Shown here in pieces: positions 55,384-64,000 of a stretch of DNA of 64,000 nt (within the stretch, counting starts at the first letter, position 1; each line of letters begins with the position of its first letter). Source of the DNA: Paraphysomonas bandaiensis (taxonomy: Eukaryota; Chrysophyceae); the NCBI GenBank assembly GCA_965644295.1, contig CBFFRP010000352.1, positions 1 through 64,000 of the forward strand. Reading direction: 5' to 3'. A model generated the notes under the pieces. It did no database searches. It had not been told where the DNA came from and worked only from the letters and a program-made list of their open reading frames with translations. Made by a program: the position numbers and the translations under genes.

Positions 55384-58242
55384 CTAGTCTTGACACAGAT
55401 GTGACAGCAGCAACTCAATTTCTTTAACACTAGCCTTAATATGCTCAACACCCTTAATCGTAGTCGATGTATTACTACCATATTCTCCAAAACTGCAGTC
55501 ATCATCACTAGTGTCCCAGTCTGAAAACTCATCATCCGCGCCTTCAGATGAGTTTAGATCAATTACAGTCGACGACACAGTTTGAATATCGAGGTGACAA
55601 ACTGGCCTCAGATACATACACACATAGTCAGCGATTACACGCCATCTGTCGAACATACTAGATTCTCTCGGCACAATACGGCCTATATATAAACATATAT
55701 CAGAAACGATACCACACGAAAAACATGCCGATTCTTTGCACAAGGCCTCCGCCTGAACCACGGCAGAAAGTGAGTCTTTTGACGAGGTAAAGACGAGTTC
55801 TAACACCAATAGTAAAGCATCTGCAAAAGTGAGCTGTACATCATCGGTCCTTGTAGTCAATATCAGAGCATCACTCAAATGGTCCTCAGCCAGCACCACT
55901 AGGCAGAGGTGCACACACTGCATCAGTGCCCGCCATAAGTTGTGGGCGCATGGAACTTGTTCAAGCCAGATGGCACACAGCAGACTCGCAAGTAATACTC
56001 CTACACTCCCATTCTTGCCTGATGGCACCTCAGCGAGAAGACTGTTTACGAGTTGCGGCATCAATATTAAGTGGGATTCACGGACTACTCTCATCAGTCC
56101 GTGGCTGCTGATGTGACCGGAATGACTGTGACAAAATCGTCTCTCTCTTGGAGGAGAACATGCAGCAGATACGGAACCTCTTCTCCAATAGGAATTATCA
56201 GATGTGGGGTCACTTACACTTCCCAGAAGAATAATATCCTTGTCATCAAAATTTGCATCAATAAGCGAACACAAGGCCCCAGTAGAGGCATATGATTGTC
56301 CCAACAGTGCGATCAAAATCTGCTTGTGCTCCGACTTTATGCTATCCATATCTTGAGCCTGGGCGAGAACAAGGCAGTGCAGCCAGAGAAACGAAAATGA
56401 AGTATCGTTCTCAGTCGACATTCCATCCGAATTACAAGCCAAAGCACAGCGCAGGACATTTAGCAGCGCCACAGTTTCAATGAGATCCGAGCTAAGGAAA
56501 CGGTGACGTGTGATTATATGAATAGCCCACCCTCGTACAAGAGGTATCAACTCATGGGTGTGTCGAAACCAAGCGGTAGTTATATTCTGTAATACAGTTG
56601 CCCCCTTTTCCCCTGTAGAAACGGTGTTCAGGAGCGCTGTATAAAAAGAACGCTGTCTGTCGGCCTCTGTTAAACGCCGATGAACGTGTGAGGCCCAGTG
56701 GATGTACTGCTGCCGGAAATCTGCGTACAAATCCAGCGCATCTCCATCACCTGGAATAAGATATCGTACCATTTCAGTTTTCAATAAAGCTGGATTTCGA
56801 ATGTTGATAGCCTCAACTATTAGATGTACACACTTCAAAAGCTCTACTGTCCACGCCAGATACACCAAAACAGAGGGTATGTCTGCACTACCAGACCCAA
56901 CCTCCGTCCCCCCTATTACCTGTGGCAGGGTTACTAGGGAAAGGAGTGGCCGGGGCACCAAAGAAAATGGGGTGGGGCAAGAGTGGTGCAACACAGTGGC
57001 TCTGGCAAGAGAAGGGAGAAGCTGAGAACAGAGTCGGCGGACTTCAAATGCGTGATGGGTCATGAGGCCGAGAAGATTGAGACAAAGGGGCTCTATTAAA
57101 CGCAGAAAGAGTCGCAAAAGGTCATCCGACGGAACTGCATTTTCTACAGGAATTGGAGGCAATAGAGTGTCCGAAAACATAGCAGGCAGAGGGAGCTGCT
57201 CAGCAGTGGTGGGTAGTGCACTGGAACTGAGCGCTGCCATGTACATATCCACTAGTCTGTTGAGCATTCCTTCTGCCACCAACAGATGTCCCTCAAGCAC
57301 AAACCAGTCATTCTCAATTAGGCGCCCAGGAGTACTTGGAGCCGACTCAGAATGCATGCTATAGAGCGCTCCGGCTACACGGTCAACAACAACAGCAGTC
57401 AATTGTAAAGCACCATCCCGGACGCAAGGCGAGCATGCATCCGGAAAGCGACAGGCCGCCATCGCTAAAGAGGCAGCACGTTGTCGAACAGTTGATGCAG
57501 GATGGCCCACACAGCGACGCAGAGTGTCAGCAAGCACACCCACGCTACTAATATTCGTGGTGTTATCAGCATCATCAGCATTTAGGACCAAGGAGAGAGA
57601 CCAAAAACACTCGGCATGTTCCAGGAAAGCATCTTCAATGCTTCCCAAAAGACCGTCCAGCTCGAGGGCATACCGCTCACTACCTTGCTCCACATCATCC
57701 CGAACGCACTCCTCTACACGCGCTAAGATAGAACTGTAGAAATGAGACCAGTCCTCCTCGCTGTCAGCGCATTCTGACATTAGGGCACGTAAACAGCTGC
57801 GAGATGCCTCTCGGACAGGTTGATTCTGATGTGACAGTGCACCGACACAGTGTCGTCGTATGTCACAACAGTAAGATGGTCTGGTCTTAGATATCACATT
57901 CACAAGTGCTTTCATTCCGAGTATATTACCATGCGTAATTTGCCAGTTTGAATCCGAGTCAGTATTTAAAAACTCATCGAGAAGACTGATAACACATTCT
58001 TCCGACAGATGTACAGATGCTTTATGCAACAATTTTGATGAATCTTTACGTATTTCTGACCACTTATCATGCAGAGACTCCAATATCATAGTGGTGATAG
58101 TTGCTCCTACATTATCGGCACTCGAGTCTGTAATGATTGTCCCGTAAAAGGCCCTGAAACTCTCTCGTCGTGATACATCAATACCTCCGTCATTATTGTC
58201 CTCTTGTTTCGGTTGCATCGTTACTGAGGCCGATTTATCCAA
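55384..58242 (-). CDS. Large HEAT/ARM-like solenoid protein, function unknown
   Basis: One unbroken frame of 952 aa. The whole length is alpha-helical in character with repeated Leu/Ala-rich helix pairs (LHDKWSEIRKDSSKLLHKAS, PVREASRSCLRALM, STVRQRAASLAMAACR), as in HEAT or armadillo scaffolds. Near the C-terminus is an acidic Asp/Ser stretch (DDEFSDWDTSDDDCSFGEYG) followed by a last helix. I do not recognise the family; no catalytic motif. The lack of introns is unusual here. It lies downstream-to-upstream next to TELO2 on the same strand, but nothing in the sequence shows they cooperate. Confidence 0.75.
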   Translation of the reverse strand: MDKSASVTMQPKQEDNNDGGIDVSRRESFRAFYGTIITDSSADNVGATITTMILESLHDKWSEIRKDSSKLLHKASVHLSEECVISLLDEFLNTDSDSNWQITHGNILGMKALVNVISKTRPSYCCDIRRHCVGALSHQNQPVREASRSCLRALMSECADSEEDWSHFYSSILARVEECVRDDVEQGSERYALELDGLLGSIEDAFLEHAECFWSLSLVLNADDADNTTNISSVGVLADTLRRCVGHPASTVRQRAASLAMAACRFPDACSPCVRDGALQLTAVVVDRVAGALYSMHSESAPSTPGRLIENDWFVLEGHLLVAEGMLNRLVDMYMAALSSSALPTTAEQLPLPAMFSDTLLPPIPVENAVPSDDLLRLFLRLIEPLCLNLLGLMTHHAFEVRRLCSQLLPSLARATVLHHSCPTPFSLVPRPLLSLVTLPQVIGGTEVGSGSADIPSVLVYLAWTVELLKCVHLIVEAINIRNPALLKTEMVRYLIPGDGDALDLYADFRQQYIHWASHVHRRLTEADRQRSFYTALLNTVSTGEKGATVLQNITTAWFRHTHELIPLVRGWAIHIITRHRFLSSDLIETVALLNVLRCALACNSDGMSTENDTSFSFLWLHCLVLAQAQDMDSIKSEHKQILIALLGQSYASTGALCSLIDANFDDKDIILLGSVSDPTSDNSYWRRGSVSAACSPPRERRFCHSHSGHISSHGLMRVVRESHLILMPQLVNSLLAEVPSGKNGSVGVLLASLLCAIWLEQVPCAHNLWRALMQCVHLCLVVLAEDHLSDALILTTRTDDVQLTFADALLLVLELVFTSSKDSLSAVVQAEALCKESACFSCGIVSDICLYIGRIVPRESSMFDRWRVIADYVCMYLRPVCHLDIQTVSSTVIDLNSSEGADDEFSDWDTSDDDCSFGEYGSNTSTTIKGVEHIKASVKEIELLLSHLCQD

Positions 58243-58920
58243 CCAAACTATTGATCATGGCAGGCCGTATAGGAACAACAGAGAAAGACGCTGCTTTTAG
58301 TGTTTAGTAATCAAATCAAGACTGAAGAGGTTTATTAATAGCAGTAACACACGACTACGATGATAATGACTCACAAGGAGGAGGAGGAGGAGGAGGGTAT
58401 AGTACAGTGTAGTTCTACGAGCTTACCAACACACGAATACCAATTCGATGACCATGAACATGAACTTACTTCACTTCTGTCCGTGACTTTTCAAAAAATA
58501 TAATATGAGCTGCTGTTCATACAGAGGATCCGTACGACTCTGTGTATAGGAACACATTGGGCTTTTTTTTGAACTGGTTTCGAGTGTTTCTGACTCTGAA
58601 AACCCACTAGAGTGTGCTATTGGAAACCCCTGTTTTTGTTGGATTGTACTGTTCGTATATTATACTGTATTCCGTATATTGGTATTCGACCTGTCGGTAT
58701 GTGTGTACAGTGTACAGAGTGTACTGCTGCCGTATGATTGGATGGAAGTACGCAGGTCACTGAGATACGACTGACGTCCCTTTATCGTACTCTACTTGGA
58801 GATTGCAGTGAATCTGCCTCACTCGAACGACAGCACCCATCATACTGAGCTGACATATATGCGCATGTCTTCACTATGGTTCATTGTTATAAAGATAGAG
58901 GAGTATAACTTCACACACAT
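58243..58920. promoter_or_regulatory. Divergent upstream region with GGA tract
   Basis: A 678-bp gap between divergent starts. Contains a (GGA)n tract at about 58377-58397 and GTATATTATACTGTATTCCG words near 58655. Promoter role inferred. Confidence 0.35.
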
Positions 58921-59381
58921 ATGTTCAGACCAAGCAGCGTATTCGATCAGCCGACTGCTCCATCTCTAGAGGGGTGTTTACATAAACTAAAGCACAAGAG
59001 GTCTGTATTCGGATCATGGACGAAACGCTATTTCATTGTCAATCAAGACCGTGGGCGTATCGAGTACTACCGCATCAAGCCACAAACATTAGCAAAAGGC
59101 GTTAAACCTGTGCGCTCTATCGATTTGTCAGATGTGAAGAGCGTTTGCAAGTTTGAAGGGAATACTTTTCAGGTTTTGAGACACACATCAAATCGTTTGT
59201 TATAATCGTCGATTAGATTGCCGCAGGAGATTATGTCCTATTCTTGAAAGCTGATAGCGCGGCTGAACACGCATATTGGGTACAAGGTCTCCGAAAACTC
59301 CTTGAACAGTGCGCAAACAATGACTCAATATCAACTACATGTGACACAAGCTCGTCACAATCCGAGCTCAGCTGTGGATAG
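58921..59381 (+). CDS. Small PH-domain protein
   Basis: A protein consisting almost only of a pleckstrin-homology domain, probably phosphoinositide- or protein-binding. Two exons (58921-59172 and 59217-59381) encode 138 aa; the 44-nt intron restores TFQIAAGDYVLFLKADSAAE. The domain starts LEGCLHKLKHKRSVFGSWTK with the basic KxnKxR-like pattern (LKHKR, WTKRYF) and ends AAEHAYWVQGLRKLLEQC, holding the invariant C-terminal Trp. The Ser-rich tail is short. The basic loop suggests lipid binding, but specificity cannot be read. AATAAA is at 59510-59515. Confidence 0.88.
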
Positions 59382-59699
59382 CATCACCGTTGTACAATTT
59401 TTTGTTTTTCTGTTTCTTTACCTTTCTTTATCGTTTTCTTGTTGTTTGTTGTGTGTTACGGGAACTTCCAAATAGGTTGTAGTCCTGCCTTGATGTTGGA
59501 ACTATATAGAATAAATCTTATTAAATGCAACTATTAGTTTGTTAAACCTAATCTTCTCTTGTAGCTAAGACCATTACATTGGCTTCTGTGTAGCTCTTTC
59601 ATTTCAATATCTCCGCGTTGATCCACTTAGGGTTGGGTAACAGTCTCTTAAATCAAGTTAACTTGAAATAGACCACATTACGGTATAGTAATATATTTA
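59382..59699. other. 3' flank of the PH gene
   Basis: T-rich 3'UTR-like DNA with AATAAA at 59510-59515; otherwise nothing recognised. Confidence 0.5.
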
Positions 59700-60770
59700 A
59701 CCACGGGAAAAAAAGGAGGCTTATATCGTCCTGCGTTCAAAATTTTGTAACCAGGGAAAAATCTAGACAAAGGACGATACTCCTTATCCCTAGTAGGTAA
59801 AATTGTAGCTTATCCTCATGATTTGAAAACTTAATATTAGACTGTATAGTTGTTACTAGGTCTTGGTGCTGGCGGCGACACACAAGCAGCCTCCGTAGCG
59901 ATAAGTGTAGTAGGATACTAGGATTAAATGCTAGGCAGACCTCTGTTTAGTTTCAATTTATATTCGTTATAATACTTCCATGTCTAGTGCTAAATAATCA
60001 GACATTATTATAATATTATATTAGTAGCTTGCTTGCTGTAAGAAAAAATGAGAACTCATATTGTTTCATATCATTGATACGAATACTGTGTATGCTTAGG
60101 GAATAGCAATTGCACTCCGTAGATCAACTCTAAACAATAAACCCCAAATTTTTATATACAATAGCTACAACAAATGTACTCCTACCACAGAAGGATAGGG
60201 CATAGCAACTGCGAAGGGCTGAAATTCGTACATAAGTGTGTGAACAGTTGTAGTCACACGAGAGGCTTCTTATAGCCTTACTTTTAGAATCATCACATTT
60301 ATATAGACAATATGCTTAACCTGTGCACCTGATTGAATGATGTGTGTATGATATGAGGCACACAGTATCCTGATAAGCATGTGACCCAAACCCTGAAAGA
60401 ACTAGATGCCACTGCCCTTAACCACCTTAACAGCATCAGATACGGCACTTAAACTCTCCTGTAGTATTCTTGAAGTTGTTTCAAAGTTAATGTTTTGATG
60501 ATAAATCGCTTGCACTGACATGATTATAATCTTCTGTAGTTGGTTCATCACTGCGGTTTCTCTATGATAGTGTACTGTAATTAATTCATATATATATGAC
60601 TCTCAAAGTCATAATTAGATAGAAGTGAGTTTCTGTTGACTGTTGAACCGAATATTGAAATCGAATGTCTATATTTGCCCAGTGCTGATATGAGCGCTCT
60701 GTAAAGCCTAATTCAGGTCAAAAACAGCATTCTTGAGACTAATATCGACAGTAACTCCGAGTCTGAGAAA
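59700..60770 (-). repeat. Dispersed repeat family H, copy 3 (inverted)
   Basis: Reverse-oriented copy. The hairpin end is at 59713-59790 (GGAGGCTTATATCGTCCTGC and GGACGATACTCCTTATCCC). The body carries GTATGATATGAGGCACACAG (60347), TTGAACCGAATATTGAAATC (60643) and TTTGCCCAGTGCTGATATGA (60675), complements of words in copies 1 and 2. A CTTGGTGCTGGCG-family repeat (59859-59925) sits inside it. Confidence 0.72.
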
Positions 60771-61126
60771 ACTGCCCCAAGTAATTCAAGATACGAGAAA
60801 TATCATCAAGTGGTAATAGCAATCCCAAGCCTGGTTGTTCAAAAACTTATTGAGCCCGCAATGGTGGACATATACTCCATTAACAATATATATAGTGTTC
60901 CATCTAGACCAATGTTGAGTTATTAATGCACGTGCACCAACATTACACGTCTAAGTAGTAGGCTTGATACGAGAAGAAAAAGCTTCCCCTATGTAAGCAA
61001 TTTCAGAATGCGTGCACAATATATACAACTAGTTCTACGAAAAAAAATCAAACCAATTCAACATACTGCTATTTACTATTACGTTGCTCAATTATATTTT
61101 CGGTATCTGCTTATGAATAAATAGGC
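60771..61126. other. Convergent spacer
   Basis: AT-rich, no recognised feature; 3' flank of the INPP4-type gene. Confidence 0.5.
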
Positions 61127-63964
61127 TTACGTGGCAACATTTCCTGTAAATGTTCCACCAGGAGGGCGGTAACACTTGGGGAGAAGTTGCTGCTGAAAAT
61201 TGTTGAACGCAAAACATGACTGACCAGTATTAGCGTAAACATTCATTCTTCGGACTCCGTGCTTCCTCATTACCCTGCAGACTTCATTTCCATTCATGAT
61301 ATTTGCGGAGTCAGTGAGAATTCGTGCTTGCTCCAACGTGACCGCCATAGATGTCCTATCTTTACCTACCGGGATATTAACTTAGTACTCTATGATTTTA
61401 GTACATACCGCTTTTGCATAGAATTCCTAACGACCCTCCTACAAGGCGCGATACAACTGCCGATTTCATAAGAACGCCAACGTATTTTTCACTGACATTG
61501 CGGGAGCTCTGCAAGAGAGTCTTGTCCAGTTCACACATTGCTCTGAAACGCCTTGTAAATAAAACAAGAGTATATTTACAAGTTGACCATACCTATCTAG
61601 CTCTAGTAGACGCTCCGTGACACCATCAATACTTCTCTGATCTTGCTTGATGCTTGGAGATGGATCAGGGTTTGACATCATATCAAAACTTGGAGCATGT
61701 GAATAGAATGTAGCCTATTTAAAGGTCAGCACATGTTTCCACAAAGTACACGCGAATACCAAATTTTTTGTTTTTCGATCTATTTGAGTCTGGAATATAG
61801 CACGTTTCTTCGCAACGTAATCAGATAATCGATTAAAGGATGCCAAGTTAATCTACAAATGTACTTGAGTCAATAGGACTTAACAAATGACACAGAGATG
61901 GCTACCTCCACTTGTTTTGCGGCCTCTCCGCCAGAGACGTTGGCAAGGGTTTGCATTTCATTTACACCTTGTGTAAATAATACACCGGTTAAACCAAACT
62001 CCGCGATCACCTGTAAAACACAGACTATCAGAACAAGCGTGGCACATAAAATGAACACCTACTTTCGACTTCTGCGCCTCTGGTGCAGAAATTTTGCTGT
62101 TATTATAATCATTGGTATCTGTGTTCAGGACGACACCCTCAACATCAATCGTTGAAGATTCTCCCGCTACGTGAGTGTTCTCTACAACATACATGATATA
62201 AGCTCCCGGTAAGTAACTTTCTACAAACCTGTAGAAGAACCTTGCGTCCATCCCCGCGCTGTTTCAAGACATCTCTCGACAACAGAAATCTCATCTGAAT
62301 TCAATTCCAAATCCAAAATTATTCCTTTTGTCGTCTGCATACAAAGTTTCGTCATGCTATCTGAAAAGAACAGAGAAAAACACTCACTTCATCTCGGGTG
62401 ATGCAAATGTCCTCGCACATTCCAGCCATGACTTCTACGCCGGCAGGACTTAACGTATAACGGGAAGTTACTCGCCTGCTCCTGAATATGTATATTATGA
62501 TGGTATGACAGAAGCTTAGTCAACCTCTTTCTCTGCCGTCTTTCCGTTTGTGCCTCACTGCTTCTAAATTTCTCTTGTTGTACAGATCGGACCAAACGAA
62601 TAGTGACAGTGGACAACCATAACACAGCAGTATCCATATCCTCAATCATACCCATTTCATGACCCTGGTAAAAAGACGCTAAATGGCAATATATCCAACG
62701 TGGTAACACACTGACCTGGGTAGATAGTAAGCTCTGGACAGACACCAGAAAATTGTTTAAAGCCAATGAACTCGTCAGCACATCAATTTGGTGTGTCACC
62801 CCTGTGTTTCACATAAATGGCGCAACCGTCCACATTCAAATTCGCACCCACCTTGAGCAGCCATAAAAATAATGGTCTTAATCAAAGTGGTTGCGAAGCA
62901 CAACACTTGTGAACAGCATGAGTCAATACGCATAGCCATCTTAAACGCTTTGTTGAACAGGGCAGTCAGGCCATCTGAATTCATTATACATTTAGTACGG
63001 ACTGGTGTCAATTGATAACCCCATACCAGCACTGTATGTGTCTATGGTACAGTCGAAGAGCTTTTGAGCCTGGGAGAGATTGTTTTTGACTTGATCTACA
63101 AAAGTATCTATCGCTATTCCGCCTGTCGATTGCAATACACTCATCCAAAACAACCTGTTCGCGAAGATTAATCAAACAAGATGACGAAGAAATTTACCTT
63201 TTTCTCTCGGAATTTCCTAATCCCTGCATGACGCGTCTTAGCCCTCCATCGTGAAACCCCATCGCGTGGGCACATGGGCATCCGAAAGTAATATGAAACG
63301 CAGTATCGATACCCTCAGGTGTGGGAAGAGAATTTTCTTCTTCAGCCGTATGGTTATTATCCCGGCTTTTCGATGACGACTTATGATTCCCTCTTGCTGA
63401 TATCTGCGGTAATGCAGATCCGTCCGAAGCAAAAGGAGAATGTGGATTGACAGAGTCGATGGTACTTAGCTACAAAACCAGTCACATCATTCCAAATATA
63501 CACTGTCATTGCATACATCTGTTAAATCTTTGTTCGACACTGTGCCCCAAGTCATTACATTCGTGTTGAGGTTAGTAGCACAGAATTGCCACACAGGACT
63601 TTTCTTCCAGACGCTACGTCGCAAAAATGTACCTCCAACGTCTGATACCAATAATCAGTGCAGAAAGTAACACACGTATTGAATGACCTTCCGGAATCAC
63701 ACTTCCTGGAAGCGGTTGCCCAGCCAAAATTCTTCCACAATGTTCGTAGCAGTCCTTGTAACTGCAAACAGCGCAATTAATACACGTTGTAGGGCACACA
63801 GGCATCACATACTTCTCAATCATTGCCTCTTCTATATCCTTCAAAGCGCTCTTGGTCTTCTGAAGTGCCTCCGCACGAGACACTGTGTCGATGGTATTGG
63901 AACCTGTACCCCACTCCATACTACCCCCTCCAGTAAGCATATCATCCAGTTCCTGGAGAGCGGT
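61127..63964 (-). CDS. INPP4-type inositol 3,4-bisphosphate 4-phosphatase, partial
   Basis: Removes the 4-phosphate from PI(3,4)P2, by family. Sixteen exons are visible: 63964-63813, 63761-63688, 63641-63517, 63469-63198, 63154-63027, 62974-62852, 62801-62716, 62664-62472, 62434-62388, 62334-62229, 62181-62063, 62010-61906, 61852-61760, 61714-61593, 61551-61409 and 61365-61127, giving 708 aa; the N-terminus lies beyond the window. Signatures: FLRRSVWKK and WQFCATNLNT, AHAMGFHDGGLRRV, TGVLFTQGVNEMQTLAN, and the catalytic CX5R motif LCKSGKDRTSMAVTLEQ (rebuilt across intron 15), then FNNFQQQLLPKCYRPPGGTF. The donor of exon 2 is ambiguous by 15 nt. Introns are 37-53 nt. Confidence 0.88.
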
Positions 63965-64000
63965 CTATCCCATGTATATGAGACAGTTTTACCCACGACA

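Noticed and set aside
59191-59230. Alternative 32-nt intron in the PH gene (donor at AAATC|GTTTGT)
   Set aside because: It also keeps the frame, but the 44-nt intron at CAG|GTTTTG gives a better PH-domain alignment and a length typical of this genome.

Overview
This is a 64 kb piece of a nuclear genome from a single-celled eukaryote. It is gene-dense, AT-rich and intron-rich. I rebuilt 21 protein genes, most of them multi-exon, by joining reading frames at GT-AG junctions that restore conserved protein motifs. About 70 introns came out of this, nearly all 43-60 nt long (range 37-149). The gene content argues against land plants and most fungi: a glutathione peroxidase whose active-site codon is an in-frame TGA (selenocysteine) with a SECIS-like hairpin behind it, an INPP4-type lipid phosphatase, and an ascorbate peroxidase carrying the loop typical of plastid isoforms. 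I cannot name the lineage.

Layout from left to right: repeat-bearing spacer (1-3213); kinesin-14 (-); amino-acid permease (+); a 7.3 kb repeat-filled gap with a decayed element, an ATAC array and a dispersed repeat; proteasome beta-6 (-) head to head with PUS7/TruD (+); a 1 kb field of ACCTATAGGT palindromes; a tiny two-exon membrane protein gene (-); a NAK-family kinase (+); a histidine acid phosphatase (-); ascorbate peroxidase (+); selenoprotein GPx (-); DCAF4-like WD40 protein (+); beta-COP (-); sulfotransferase (+); ribosomal protein L17 (-); pyroglutamyl peptidase (+); two unrecognised genes (-,+); a MAP2K-like kinase (-); a deleted pogo/Tigger transposon; TELO2 (-); a HEAT-like protein (-); a PH-domain protein (+); and an INPP4-type phosphatase (-) running off the right edge.

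The genes do not form a pathway; they are mostly housekeeping functions (vesicle traffic, translation, redox, signalling). The striking feature is their arrangement. The first 17 genes strictly alternate strand, giving eight head-to-head pairs with start-to-start gaps of about 0.2-0.76 kb. Almost all repeats lie in the tail-to-tail gaps.

The most notable findings are the selenocysteine GPx with its SECIS, the alternating layout, the palindrome field, the pogo derivative that keeps a PCNA-binding (PIP) motif but has lost its catalytic core, and the small membrane protein gene.
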